From an uncultured Lachnospiraceae bacterium (GTDB lineage Bacteria; Bacillota; Clostridia; Lachnospirales; Lachnospiraceae): 36,441 nucleotides of DNA. The position numbers and the translations under genes are program-made. Shown piece after piece: positions 26,108 to 34,279 of this stretch (position 1 is its first letter; every line of letters starts with the position of its first letter). The stretch covers positions 1 to 36,441 of the forward strand of contig CACZPJ010000090.1 of NCBI GenBank assembly GCA_902782995.1, given 5' to 3'. The notes under the pieces were generated by a model that saw only the letters and a program-made list of their open reading frames with translations, made no database searches and was not told the DNA's origin.

Positions 26108-27262
26108 CTATTTTACGATGTGGGACTTTACCGCTTCGCTGACAACCTGTGCAACACGGGGATCAAATGCTTCCGGCATAATGAATTCATCGCTTAATTC
26201 CTCATCCGAAACAAGATCTGCGATCGCCTGTGCAGCAGCAAGCTTCATCTCTTCTGTAATCTGGGTTGCGCGTCCTTCTAAGGCACCCTTGAAGATACCA
26301 GGGAATGCAACGACATTATTGACCTGGTTCGGGAAGTCACTTCTTCCGGTTCCGACGATACGGGCTCCGGCAGCTTTTGCAACATCCGGCATGATCTCCG
26401 GAACAGGATTTGCCATGGCAAAGAGGATCGCATCCTGATTCATGGAAGCAACCATATCCGCAGTTACGATATTCGGAGCGGATACGCCAACGAAGATGTC
26501 AGCACCCTTTAAGGCATCTGCAAGTGTTCCCTTACGGTTCTCTAAATTGGTTACTTCGGTTATTTTCTTCTGCATCCAGTTCAGGTTCGGATAATCCTTG
26601 CCGATGATACCTTCACGGTCACACATCATCACATGCTTGAAGCCATAGGTGAGTAACAGTCTTGTGATCGCAACTCCGGCAGATCCGGCACCGTTTACGA
26701 CAACCTGACAGTCCTCCTTTTTCTTGCCGGTCACCTTTAACCCATTGATGATTCCTGCAAGTACAACGATAGCAGTACCGTGCTGGTCATCATGGAAGAC
26801 CGGGATATCTAACATCTCTTTTAAACGTTCCTCGATCTCAAAACATCTTGGTGCGGAAATATCCTCGAGGTTGATACCGCCAAAGGCAGGAGCAATGTTT
26901 TTCACGGTTGCAATGATCTCTTCGGTATCCTGCGTGTCTAAGCAGATCGGTACAGCGTTGACATTGCCGAATTCCTTGAACAGGACACATTTTCCTTCCA
27001 TAACCGGCATGGCAGCATATGGTCCGATGTTGCCAAGTCCAAGTACCGCGCTTCCGTCAGAAACAACAGCGACGGTATTTGCTTTCATGGTATAGTTGTA
27101 AGCTTCTTCTTTATTTTCAGCGATAATTCTGCACGGAGCAGCAACACCCGGTGTATATGCGATCGAGAGGTCTTCTCTGGACTTTACCGGTGACTTTGCG
27201 ATTGTCTCTAACTTGCCGTTCCATTCTCTGTGCATTTTTATAGCTTTTTCGTTTGTATCCAT
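26108..27262 (-). CDS. NAD(P)-dependent malic enzyme
   Basis: Oxidative decarboxylation of malate to pyruvate with NAD(P)H production. The 384-residue short bacterial form has the catalytic tyrosine in AYTPGVA (Y36), the lysine in MEGKCVLFKEFG (K91), the metal site motif HDDQHGTA (157-164) and the dinucleotide loop VNGAGSAG (189-196). The ATG at 27262 is favoured over the one at 27325 because AAAGGAG precedes it by six bases and it matches the family N-terminus. First gene of the minus-strand operon, from a promoter at 27297-27325. Malolactic enzyme is excluded by the short length. Confidence 0.94.
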   Translation of the reverse strand: MDTNEKAIKMHREWNGKLETIAKSPVKSREDLSIAYTPGVAAPCRIIAENKEEAYNYTMKANTVAVVSDGSAVLGLGNIGPYAAMPVMEGKCVLFKEFGNVNAVPICLDTQDTEEIIATVKNIAPAFGGINLEDISAPRCFEIEERLKEMLDIPVFHDDQHGTAIVVLAGIINGLKVTGKKKEDCQVVVNGAGSAGVAITRLLLTYGFKHVMMCDREGIIGKDYPNLNWMQKKITEVTNLENRKGTLADALKGADIFVGVSAPNIVTADMVASMNQDAILFAMANPVPEIMPDVAKAAGARIVGTGRSDFPNQVNNVVAFPGIFKGALEGRATQITEEMKLAAAQAIADLVSDEELSDEFIMPEAFDPRVAQVVSEAVKSHIVK

Positions 27263-27296
27263 TTTGCTCTCCTTTAAAATAAGTAGTCTTTTTGTA

Positions 27297-27325
27297 ATCA
27301 TAGCATTAAAAAAAGTACAAATCAA
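27297..27325 (-). promoter_or_regulatory. Promoter of the malic enzyme operon
   Basis: Read on the minus strand: TTGATT (27325-27320), 17-base spacer, TATGAT (27302-27297). Confidence 0.7.
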
Positions 27326-27327
27326 GG

Positions 27328-27347
27328 AAAATAGGACTTCCTATTTT
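27328..27347. promoter_or_regulatory. Palindromic operator candidate between malic enzyme and rho
   Basis: AAAATAGGA (27328-27336) and TCCTATTTT (27339-27347) form a perfect 9+9 palindrome with two central bases. It touches the -35 of the malic enzyme promoter and overlaps the -35 position of the rho promoter. A 15-base direct repeat (TTTAAAATRAGTAGT) sits at 27273-27287 and 27345-27359. Confidence 0.45.
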
Positions 27348-27366
27348 AAAATGAGTAGTGTATAAT
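27338..27366 (+). promoter_or_regulatory. Candidate promoter of rho
   Basis: A consensus -10 TATAAT at 27361-27366 with a poor -35 (TTCCTA, 27338-27343) at 17 bases, so an activator or a different start may be involved. The leader of about 115 bases contains a hairpin GAATCA/TGATTC (27386-27391/27399-27404). Confidence 0.5.
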
Positions 27367-27485
27367 ATTAATCAGCAAATCTAAGGAATCAGTTACCGTG
27401 ATTCGACTCGCAAGATATTATCTGATAAAATCCCAGAGAATGATGATCAATTATATAAGCAATGAGAGAAAAGGAGCAGGAATCA

Positions 27486-28874
27486 ATGAGAGAAAAGTAT
27501 GAAAGTCTTTCTGTTACCGTTTTACGGGATATAGCAAAAACCAGAGGAATCAAGCATACTTCGACGATGAAGAAGGCAGAGCTGGTAGAGGCGATGCTTG
27601 CAGAGGATGCTAAGACTGCATCTGTACCGCAGGAAGAAGCAAAGGTACAGGAAGAAAAAACAGAGAAGGGACATCCCACACAAAAGAATGCGAACGAGGA
27701 ACATACAAGAGAGCATAAGGAAAAATACGAAGACCGTAAGGAACTTGACAGTGGACAGACCGCAAACGGTATTCTTGAGGTCATGCCGGATGGTTATGGA
27801 TTTATCCGTTCGGAGAATTATCTGCCGGGGGAGAATGACGTATATGTATCTCCGTCACAGATCAGGAAGTTCAATTTAAAGACCGGGGATATTATCAGTG
27901 GAAATACCAGGGTAAAGACCCAGTCTGAAAAGTTCTCTGCATTGCTCTATGTAACAAGTGTCAATGGTTATCATCCGTCTGAGGCAGCACGCCGTAAGAA
28001 CTTTGAGGATCTGACACCGATCTTCCCGAACCAGAGAATCCGCTTAGAGAATGGAAGTGGTAATATGGCAATGCGTATCATGGATATCGTATCACCGGTC
28101 GGAAAGGGACAGCGAGGCATGATCGTTTCTCCACCGAAGGCAGGTAAGACGACACTGCTTAAGGAAGTTGCAAAGTCTGTTACGAAAAACGATCCGCAGA
28201 TGCATCTGATCATTCTTCTGATCGATGAGCGTCCGGAGGAGGTAACGGATATCAAGGAGGCGATCGAAGGTGAGAATGTCGAGGTCATCTATTCGACCTT
28301 TGATGAACTGCCAGAGCACCATAAGCGGGTATCGGAGATGGTGATCGAGCGTGCCAAGCGGTTAGTAGAGCATAAGCAGGATGTCACGATCCTCTTAGAC
28401 AGTATCACACGTCTTGCAAGGGCGTATAACCTGACCGTTCCACCAAGCGGACGTACCTTATCGGGTGGTCTTGATCCTGCGGCACTGCATATGCCGAAGC
28501 GGTTCTTTGGTGCAGCCAGAAATATGAGAGAGGGTGGAAGCCTTACGATCCTTGCAACTGCACTCGTGGATACCGGAAGCAAGATGGACGATGTCGTTTA
28601 CGAGGAGTTCAAGGGTACCGGTAACATGGAGCTTGTACTTGACAGAAAGCTGTCAGAGAAGCGTGTATTCCCTGCAATCGATATTGTAAAGTCCGGTACA
28701 AGACGGGAGGATCTGCTCTTAGATACCGAGGAGCAGGAGGCAGTGATGATCATGCGAAAAGCGATCAACGGCATGAAGACAGACGAAGCGGTAGAGAGTA
28801 TCTTAAAACTGTTTGTGCGGACGAAAAACAACCGGGATTTCTGCCAGCTTGTAAAAAAGACAAAAATTATTTAA
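27486..28874 (+). CDS. rho: Transcription termination factor Rho
   Basis: Hexameric RNA-dependent ATPase that ends transcription. The 462 residues hold a Rho N-terminal helical domain (5-45), a charged low-complexity linker (46-92), a cold-shock RNA-binding fold (94-160, [14 protein letters not shown]), and the RecA-like motor with Walker [10 protein letters not shown] (215-223) and the segment [13 protein letters not shown]. The ATG at 27486 follows AAGGAG (27471-27476). An in-frame ATG at 27462 lacks a ribosome binding site; the bases around both ATGs (CAATGAGAGAAAA) are a short duplication. The charged linker is an insertion common in Firmicutes Rho. Confidence 0.95.
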   Translation: MREKYESLSVTVLRDIAKTRGIKHTSTMKKAELVEAMLAEDAKTASVPQEEAKVQEEKTEKGHPTQKNANEEHTREHKEKYEDRKELDSGQTANGILEVMPDGYGFIRSENYLPGENDVYVSPSQIRKFNLKTGDIISGNTRVKTQSEKFSALLYVTSVNGYHPSEAARRKNFEDLTPIFPNQRIRLENGSGNMAMRIMDIVSPVGKGQRGMIVSPPKAGKTTLLKEVAKSVTKNDPQMHLIILLIDERPEEVTDIKEAIEGENVEVIYSTFDELPEHHKRVSEMVIERAKRLVEHKQDVTILLDSITRLARAYNLTVPPSGRTLSGGLDPAALHMPKRFFGAARNMREGGSLTILATALVDTGSKMDDVVYEEFKGTGNMELVLDRKLSEKRVFPAIDIVKSGTRREDLLLDTEEQEAVMIMRKAINGMKTDEAVESILKLFVRTKNNRDFCQLVKKTKII

Positions 28875-28880
28875 AAATGC

Positions 28881-28909
28881 TTGCATAACATATCACCCTA
28901 TGTTACAAT
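28881..28909 (+). promoter_or_regulatory. Promoter of rpmE
   Basis: TTGCAT (28881-28886), 17-base spacer, TACAAT (28904-28909) with an upstream TG. It starts seven bases after the rho stop, and no terminator separates the two genes. Confidence 0.75.
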
Positions 28910-28916
28910 GAATAAG

Positions 28917-28980
28917 CTGTTTATTCGGAAACTAAACAGTGACGTGTTTAATTAGAAAACATGCGAGATGACCATATAGA
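28917..28980 (+). promoter_or_regulatory. Structured rpmE leader
   Basis: About 75 bases of leader with a 7-bp stem CTGTTTA/TAAACAG (28917-28923/28933-28939) and a second possible stem TGTTT/AAACA near 28945-28966. Ribosomal protein L31 leaders that bind their product are known in Firmicutes; whether this belongs to that class needs a covariance-model search. Confidence 0.35.
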
Positions 28981-28992
28981 GAGGTGAAAGAA

Positions 28993-29193
28993 ATGAGAGA
29001 AGGAATCCATCCAGATTATTATCAGGCAACTGTAACCTGCAACTGCGGTAACACATTCGTAACAGGATCTACAAAGGAAGATATCCACGTTGAAATCTGT
29101 TCTAAGTGCCATCCGTTCTATACAGGACAGCAGAAAGCAAATCAGGCTCGTGGACGTATTGAGCAGTTCAATAAGAAATACGGCATGAAATAA
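28993..29193 (+). CDS. rpmE: 50S ribosomal protein L31
   Basis: 66-residue protein with start [20 protein letters not shown] and the zinc-binding cysteines of CNCG and CSKC, so it is the zinc-containing (C+) type. An in-frame GTG at 28984 overlaps the ribosome binding site GAGGTG and is rejected. Followed by a terminator. Confidence 0.95.
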   Translation: MREGIHPDYYQATVTCNCGNTFVTGSTKEDIHVEICSKCHPFYTGQQKANQARGRIEQFNKKYGMK

Positions 29194-29216
29194 GAATCAC
29201 ACATGTGACTGAAGAC

Positions 29217-29250
29217 AAGGTTGAGGTTAATTTAATCTCAACCTTTTTTT
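29217..29250 (+). terminator. Terminator after rpmE
   Basis: AAGGTTGAG (29217-29225) pairs with CTCAACCTT (29237-29245), followed by more T (seven in total). Confidence 0.92.
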
Positions 29251-29267
29251 AGAGAAAGAGGTCGCAA

Positions 29268-30188
29268 ATGAGGTATTCAGGAATTGGTGGACAGGCTGTT
29301 ATGGAAGGCGTAATGATGAAGAACAAGGATCGTTATGCAGTTGCTGTCCGTAAGCCGGATCAGGAGATCGTAGTCGAAGTGAAGGACTACACCGGCATTA
29401 TTAAGAATGAAAAGATAAAAAATATCCCGATCTTACGCGGGGTACTCAATTTTATAGATTCGCTTGTATTAGGAATATCGACACTGACGTATTCCGCATC
29501 CTTTTTTGAAGAAGAGGAGAGCGAAAAGAAAAAGCAGTTAGACGAGAAGCAGAAGAAGAAAAAGGAAAATGCAGAGATGGGCATAACCGTGGCATTGTCC
29601 TTTGTGCTTGCCATTGCAATCTTTATGATACTTCCGTACTATCTGTCGTTATTTTTCCAGAAGTACATAGCATCACCGACACTGCTTGCACTGATCGAGG
29701 GTGTGATCCGTATGGTGATCTTTGTGGCATATATCCTTCTGATCTCACGGATGGAGGATATCCAGAGGACCTTCATGTATCATGGAGCGGAGCATAAGTG
29801 TATCAACTGTATTGAGCATGGAATGGAACTGAACGTAGAGAATGTACGGAAAAGCTCGCGACAGCACAAACGCTGCGGAACAAGCTTTCTGCTTTATGTA
29901 CTCGTGTTAAGCATTCTGTTTTTTGCGTTTATCCGTGTTGACAACAGAATTTTACGTCTACTGCTCCGGGTGGTTTTAATTCCTGTGATCGCAGGTGTTT
30001 CCTATGAATTCATCCGTCTGGCAGGACGCAGTGAGAATAAGCTTGTCACAGCACTGAGTAAACCGGGACTGTGGTTACAGAAGCTGACAACGAAGGAACC
30101 GGATGATTCAATGATCGAGGTTGGCATTGCTTCCGTAGAGGCGGTGTTTGACTGGAGAAGTTTTCAAAAGGATGTGGAGGATCAATGA
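29268..30188 (+). CDS. DUF1385 (YqhQ) membrane protein
   Basis: 306-residue membrane protein of the DUF1385 family, function unknown. The N-terminal motif GGQAVMEGVMMKNKDRYAVA and the cysteine/histidine stretch MYHGAEHKCINCIEHG ... RQHKRCGTSF are the family hallmarks and may bind metal. About four membrane helices are visible (for example ITVALSFVLAIAIFMILPYY). A lysine/glutamate-rich loop (about residues 83-103) separates the N-terminal part from the helices. Its stop overlaps the prmC start as ATGA, so the two are translationally coupled; the pair DUF1385-prmC-prfA recurs in Firmicutes. Confidence 0.92.
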   Translation: MRYSGIGGQAVMEGVMMKNKDRYAVAVRKPDQEIVVEVKDYTGIIKNEKIKNIPILRGVLNFIDSLVLGISTLTYSASFFEEEESEKKKQLDEKQKKKKENAEMGITVALSFVLAIAIFMILPYYLSLFFQKYIASPTLLALIEGVIRMVIFVAYILLISRMEDIQRTFMYHGAEHKCINCIEHGMELNVENVRKSSRQHKRCGTSFLLYVLVLSILFFAFIRVDNRILRLLLRVVLIPVIAGVSYEFIRLAGRSENKLVTALSKPGLWLQKLTTKEPDDSMIEVGIASVEAVFDWRSFQKDVEDQ

Positions 30189-31039
30189 CCTATCGCGAAG
30201 CAATCGAATATGGAACGGATATTCTCTCCGGTGCAGGAATTGACAATCCGGACTTGGATGCATGGTATCTGCTGCAGATGGTCTGCCGGATTGAACGAAG
30301 CTATTATTATCTGCACGAAGAGGATGAGATCACAGCGGAAGAACAGGGCGAATATACGATCGCAGTCAAAAAGAGAGCCGAGCATATCCCATTGCAGTAT
30401 ATTATCGGAGAACAGGAATTCATGGGGCTGACCTTCAAGGTGAATTCCAATGTCCTGATTCCGAGACAGGATACCGAGACATTAGTGGAAGAAGCATTAA
30501 AGCTGGTATGTTCCGGCATGCAGGTGCTTGATCTGTGTACCGGTTCCGGCTGTATTCTGATCAGTATCCTGAAAAATACGGTCGGTGTTACCGGTGTTGG
30601 TTCGGATGTTTCGAAGCAGGCACTGCTGGTCGCAAAGGAGAATGCCAAGCTGCATGAGGTGGATGCGGAATGGATTCGCAGTGATCTGTATGACAATATA
30701 CCGGGGCGGTACGATCTGATCGTATCGAATCCACCGTACATACCGACGGCAGTGATCGCCGGTCTGATGCCGGAGGTACGTGATTTTGAGCCGTTTGATG
30801 CATTAGATGGCCATGCGGACGGACTTTATTTTTACCGCCGGATCATCGCACAGAGCCCGGATCATTTGAAGCCGGAAGGGTATCTGTATGTAGAGATCGG
30901 CTACGATCAGGGAGAAGTAGTCTCAGAACTGATGGAGAAGTCCGGTTTTACGGATATTGCAGTCGTAAAGGACTTAGCAGGACTTGATCGTGTGGTTAAG
31001 GGACGGTTAAAGCCGGCCAGAGAAGAAGTTATAGAGTAA
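30185..31039 (+). CDS. prmC: Peptide chain release factor N5-glutamine methyltransferase PrmC
   Basis: SAM-dependent enzyme that methylates the glutamine of the GGQ motif in RF1 and RF2. The 284 residues contain the N-terminal helical substrate domain, PRQDTE (93-98), the SAM loop VLDLCTGSGCI (114-124) and the catalytic NPPY (182-185). It overlaps DUF1385 by four bases and is followed by prfA, its substrate's gene, after 36 bases. Confidence 0.95.
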   Translation: MTYREAIEYGTDILSGAGIDNPDLDAWYLLQMVCRIERSYYYLHEEDEITAEEQGEYTIAVKKRAEHIPLQYIIGEQEFMGLTFKVNSNVLIPRQDTETLVEEALKLVCSGMQVLDLCTGSGCILISILKNTVGVTGVGSDVSKQALLVAKENAKLHEVDAEWIRSDLYDNIPGRYDLIVSNPPYIPTAVIAGLMPEVRDFEPFDALDGHADGLYFYRRIIAQSPDHLKPEGYLYVEIGYDQGEVVSELMEKSGFTDIAVVKDLAGLDRVVKGRLKPAREEVIE

Positions 31040-31075
31040 GAAAAGTTACGCCTATGGGCGTTTGTGGAGGAAACT

Positions 31076-32152
31076 ATGTTTGATAAATTAGAGGATCTGT
31101 TGATTCGTTTTGAAGAACTGATGAGTTCATTAAGCGAGCCGGATGTTGCAAATGATCCGGAGCGTTTTCGTAAGCTGATGAAGGAGCAGAGTGATCTGAC
31201 CCCGATCGTTGAGGCATATAAGGAATACAAGCAGTGTAAGCAGAACATTGAGGATTCTCTTGCCATGTTAGAGGAAGAGACAGATGAGGAACTCAAGGAG
31301 CTTGCAAAGGAAGAATTAAATGACTCTAAGGCAAGAGTAGAGGAATTAGAGAATAAGCTTAAGATCCTTCTGCTTCCGAAGGATCCGAATGATGAGAAAA
31401 ATGTTATCGTCGAGATCCGTGCAGGTGCGGGTGGAGACGAGGCAGCATTATTTGCGGCTGAGATCTATCGTATGTATGTTCATTATGTAGAGAGCAGACG
31501 CTGGAAGGTTGAGCTGATGGAATGTGAAGAGATCGGCATCGGCGGTATGAAGAGTGTGACCTTTATGATCACAGGTCAGGGTGCCTATTCCGTCATGAAG
31601 TATGAATCCGGTGTACACCGTGTACAGCGTATCCCGGCAACCGAGTCCGGTGGACGTATCCATACTTCTACGATCACGGTAGCAGTTATGCCGGAGGCAG
31701 AAGAGGTCGATGTCCAGATCGATGAAAAGGATGTCCGTATCGATGTTATGAGAGCATCCGGTAACGGTGGCCAGTGTGTCAATACCACGGACTCCGCAGT
31801 ACGTCTAACCCATTACCCGACCGGTATTGTTATCTACAGCCAGACCGAGAAGTCACAGCTTCAGAACAAGGACAAGGCATTTGCACTCCTTCGTGCAAAG
31901 CTGTATGACATCGAGTGCCAGAAAGCACATGATGCAGAAGCAGAGGCAAGAAGAAGCCAGATCGGAACCGGTGACCGTTCCGAGAAGATCCGTACCTACA
32001 ACTTCCCGCAGGGACGTGTAACAGATCACAGAATCAATCTGACACTTTATAAGCTTGATAAGATCATGAATGGAGACATCCAGGAGATCATCGACGCACT
32101 GATCGCGGCAGACCAGGCGATGAAGTTAAGCCGCATGAGCGAAGAAGGCTAG
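31076..32152 (+). CDS. prfA: Peptide chain release factor 1
   Basis: 358-residue RF1, which reads UAA and UAG. The stop-codon recognition motif is PAT (187-189, in RIPATESGG), identifying RF1 rather than RF2, and the catalytic GGQ is at 231-233. The residues around it are GNGGQCVN where GAGGQHVN is usual. The ATG at 31076 follows GGAGG; the in-frame GTG at 31064 overlaps that site. A small hairpin ACGCC/GGCGT (31048-31052/31057-31061) ends four bases before the GGAGG. Closed by a terminator. Confidence 0.96.
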   Translation: MFDKLEDLLIRFEELMSSLSEPDVANDPERFRKLMKEQSDLTPIVEAYKEYKQCKQNIEDSLAMLEEETDEELKELAKEELNDSKARVEELENKLKILLLPKDPNDEKNVIVEIRAGAGGDEAALFAAEIYRMYVHYVESRRWKVELMECEEIGIGGMKSVTFMITGQGAYSVMKYESGVHRVQRIPATESGGRIHTSTITVAVMPEAEEVDVQIDEKDVRIDVMRASGNGGQCVNTTDSAVRLTHYPTGIVIYSQTEKSQLQNKDKAFALLRAKLYDIECQKAHDAEAEARRSQIGTGDRSEKIRTYNFPQGRVTDHRINLTLYKLDKIMNGDIQEIIDALIAADQAMKLSRMSEEG

Positions 32153-32215
32153 AAGCCTTGATTTTACTGGGGTTCTTTGAATTATACAGTTGACAGAAAA
32201 ACAATAATTTTATGA

Positions 32216-32258
32216 AAAAGACGGACTTTGACATATGTCATCGCCCGTCTTTTCTTAT
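32216..32258 (+). terminator. Terminator after prfA
   Basis: AAAAGACGG (32216-32224) pairs with CCGTCTTTT (32245-32253). The inner part contains the perfect 12-base palindrome TGACATATGTCA (32230-32241), giving a long hairpin followed by a T-rich tract. Confidence 0.8.
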
Positions 32259-32268
32259 TTTGGGTTTC

Positions 32269-32325
32269 TTTGATGCACTGTACATCCCTATTTAGGTGGC
32301 TTTGATGCATGTATAGCCCTATCTA
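32269..32325 (+). repeat. Two imperfect direct repeats upstream of the accessory region
   Basis: Copies at 32269-32294 and 32301-32325, 32 bases apart, share TTTGATGCA, then TGTA, then CCCTAT and a final TA. They lie between the prfA terminator and the first accessory gene, at the border where base composition becomes more AT-rich. Confidence 0.55.
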
Positions 32326-32329
32326 TAAA
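32302..32329 (+). promoter_or_regulatory. Candidate promoter for the 326-residue protein gene
   Basis: TTGATG (32302-32307), 16-base spacer, TATAAA (32324-32329), lying in the second direct repeat. The leader would be about 65 bases. Confidence 0.4.
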
Positions 32330-32402
32330 AGTGGGGGTATTAACTAATTGATATGGAAAAAGAAAAGTTAATGTGCTACCATCATTATGGAGGTAGTTCG
32401 CT

Positions 32403-33383
32403 ATGATACATGATTATGGATATGAACAGGCAATACCATACAAATTTATAAAATATAAAAAACAGGATAAAGTTGAATTCACAGAAGAGATAAAATCTGA
32501 GTTAGACAATTACTATAGGGATATAAGAAAACTGACAGAGTCTAATTATCAAATTGATGAAAAAGCAGATATCAAGAAGCTTTCTAAAGATTTAGGTGGA
32601 AAGTATAAGTCAATCAGAACAAAATTTATTATTCCATTTACTGGAAAAGAAAGCTACTCAAGTCAGGAATTGGATTTTCTTTTTGTGTGTTGCTATGAGC
32701 TCTATTTGAAATTCAATCTTAATCAAACTGAAATGAACAAGATATGGGGAATTAACGGCGATAAGCTCGACAGATTGGACTGGTATCCGCATAGAAGTTT
32801 TTCTGCATATCATTCAGTCTGCGATAAAACATTGAAGCCTTATGATACTGATTCGTTAGGTGCAAAAATTGCTAAATGTATTAATCGAAAAGTTCAAGCT
32901 AGATATGCGAGTGGAGCATTTACAGGAATAACAAATGATTTGGATTTATTTGCCAATGTTTCTGTCGATAGGAATAAATGTTTCTTACTTACAAGTCCAT
33001 TACAGTTCCCTGATGATGATGTCACAAGCATACAAAGAGCAAATTATTCGTTGGCGAGAATGCTATTTGCATCAGGCGGACATTTATTTGATACGGAAAA
33101 GTACGTTGACACTGGTTGTATTGTAGATAAAATAGGTGAAGTGCTCGAGATGAAAATTGACTGGGATAATAATATGATGTACGAATATCTCAGAAATATA
33201 TTAAATAGTGGTAATGATATTTCACAGTATGCCATAGAAGAAATGCAGTCTGATTTGGAAAGATATTTGTTTAGGTATCAGTTCTGTCAGGAAACAATTG
33301 ATATCTATAATTATCATGCTGATACTGGATATTTTCCACCAAATATAGAGTATTATAGCAAGAAGAAATCTGCATATTCATAA
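32403..33383 (+). CDS. Unrecognised 326-residue soluble protein
   Basis: Starts MIHDYGYEQAIPYKFIKYKK with GGAGG nine or so bases upstream (32390-32394). No membrane segment, signal peptide or familiar motif is seen. The first 70 residues are lysine-rich and helical; the middle has a stretch with FLFVCCYELYLKFNLNQTEM, and the end is tyrosine-rich (YNYHADTGYFPPNIEYYSKK). Codon use is AT-rich (many AAA, AAT, TTT, ATA), clearly unlike prfA next door, which points to a different origin. A second short ORF follows after 10 bases. No function is assigned. Confidence 0.65.
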   Translation: MIHDYGYEQAIPYKFIKYKKQDKVEFTEEIKSELDNYYRDIRKLTESNYQIDEKADIKKLSKDLGGKYKSIRTKFIIPFTGKESYSSQELDFLFVCCYELYLKFNLNQTEMNKIWGINGDKLDRLDWYPHRSFSAYHSVCDKTLKPYDTDSLGAKIAKCINRKVQARYASGAFTGITNDLDLFANVSVDRNKCFLLTSPLQFPDDDVTSIQRANYSLARMLFASGGHLFDTEKYVDTGCIVDKIGEVLEMKIDWDNNMMYEYLRNILNSGNDISQYAIEEMQSDLERYLFRYQFCQETIDIYNYHADTGYFPPNIEYYSKKKSAYS

Positions 33384-33393
33384 ACGTGGTATA

Positions 33394-33582
33394 GTGGATG
33401 AAGAATACTTTATTCAGGCTCAGGGCAATGAATACAATTTTGCAATAGGTGATATTGCATATATAAGAAGTGAGTATTATCTGAATGCAACCGCTTATTT
33501 AGAGTGCTTGATATGCAAGCTGTGTGATACAGAAGGTATTGGTATATGTGGGGAAAATGATACACTGGAAATTATAAATTGA
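33394..33582 (+). CDS. Small unrecognised protein, possibly a fragment
   Basis: 62 codons from a GTG at 33394, with start MDEEYFIQAQGNEYNFAIGD. There is no convincing ribosome binding site. The sequence is acidic with four cysteines (LECLICKLC, then GIC). It follows the 326-residue gene by 10 bases and shares its AT-rich codon use, so it may be a co-transcribed partner or the truncated end of a larger gene. Confidence 0.35.
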   Translation: MDEEYFIQAQGNEYNFAIGDIAYIRSEYYLNATAYLECLICKLCDTEGIGICGENDTLEIIN

Positions 33583-33702
33583 GATATTCATAAAATTGAA
33601 AGTATATTTGTTGTATCTGTATACTAATTGTGAATTTCAAAGTTTTGTTAAAATTTTGAAGTGTAGCAACTGCTTGGATGTATTTGTTTTGTGCCCTATT
33701 AC

Positions 33703-33790
33703 AAAGAGGCACACCTTCCGAGCCCTCTTATGGCATGGAGGCATTTGTTCCGAGCCTATAATCAAAGAGGCATTCGTTCCGTGAGGGCGA
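33703..33790 (+). repeat. Three imperfect tandem repeats of about 30 bases
   Basis: Copies begin at 33703, 33735 and 33764 and share RRGAGGCA, about five variable bases, then TTCCG; the first two continue AGCC. The spacing is 32 and 29 bases. There are too few and too divergent copies for a CRISPR array. Confidence 0.55.
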
Positions 33791-33860
33791 TCAGGCGAAG
33801 AAGCTTGCGAATATGAATGAGAACTAGAATGCGATAGGAATTGAATAGAATTGGAAAAAC

Positions 33861-33894
33861 GGCCTTCTGACAGAGTCAGAAGACCATTTTTTTT
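33861..33894 (+). terminator. Terminator in the accessory region
   Basis: GGCCTTCTGAC (33861-33871) pairs with GTCAGAAGACC (33875-33885) with one mismatch, 3-base loop and eight T. It has no intact gene directly in front of it. Confidence 0.88.
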
Positions 33895-33983
33895 GGCTTG
33901 CGCGTCATAGGAACACGCTAACGAATTCTCTGTAGATATTTGCGTTATGAATATGTATAAGAAAAAATAGCTATAAAAATAGG

Positions 33984-34012
33984 TTGTTTTCATTCTATAA
34001 TTTACATATAAT
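33984..34012 (+). promoter_or_regulatory. Promoter of the antitoxin gene
   Basis: TTGTTT (33984-33989), 17-base spacer, TATAAT (34007-34012), in an AT-rich stretch with TATAA repeats that could be the antitoxin's own operator. Confidence 0.65.
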
Positions 34013-34036
34013 ATAAATGAAAGAGAGGTGTAGATT

Positions 34037-34279
34037 ATGACAGTAGATACAAACACAATGATTTCTATAACAGAAGCTAATCAGAATTTTTCAAAGGTAG
34101 CCAGAGTTGTTGACGAACATGGCACAGCAGTTATCCTAAAAAATAACGTACCAAGATATCTTGTAATTGACTTTAGTAAAGCGGAGCAGGAGAAAATTGC
34201 ATCTCCAGAGGATGTATTTGCTATATCGGAGCGTCTTATTAAGCAGAATATGGAGGCTTATGAGGTGCTTGCAAAATAA
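34037..34279 (+). CDS. Phd/YefM-type antitoxin, without a toxin gene
   Basis: 80-residue protein resembling Phd/YefM antitoxins: an N-terminal DNA-binding fold with ISITEANQNFSKVARVVDE and AVILKNNVPRYLVID, then a C-terminal toxin-binding helix (ERLIKQNMEAYEVLAK). GAGAGGTG precedes the ATG. It looks complete. A toxin gene (Doc or RelE/ParE type) would be expected right after it, but from about 34275 the DNA is instead the reverse-strand remnant of a LysR gene. The toxin has probably been deleted, or this is a solitary antitoxin. No toxin-like ORF lies upstream either. Confidence 0.8.
   Translation: MTVDTNTMISITEANQNFSKVARVVDEHGTAVILKNNVPRYLVIDFSKAEQEKIASPEDVFAISERLIKQNMEAYEVLAK

Larger units (their letters stand above)
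33583..34036. other. Gene-poor stretch: short repeats, a terminator and the antitoxin promoter
   Basis: No convincing gene in 454 bases. It contains the three imperfect repeats at 33703-33790, a terminator at 33861-33894 and a promoter at 33984-34012. Downstream of the terminator, a plus-strand frame from 33895 reads LACAS, a stop, then EHANEFSVDICVMNMYKKK, without a start codon; it looks like relic coding sequence. Confidence 0.6.

Noticed and set aside
33596..33784. 62-codon ORF across the repeat region
   Set aside because: No ribosome binding site; half of it is the tandem repeat and no other sign of coding.
33703..33790. CRISPR-like repeats
   Set aside because: Only three divergent units, irregular 29-32 base period and no unique spacers or cas genes.
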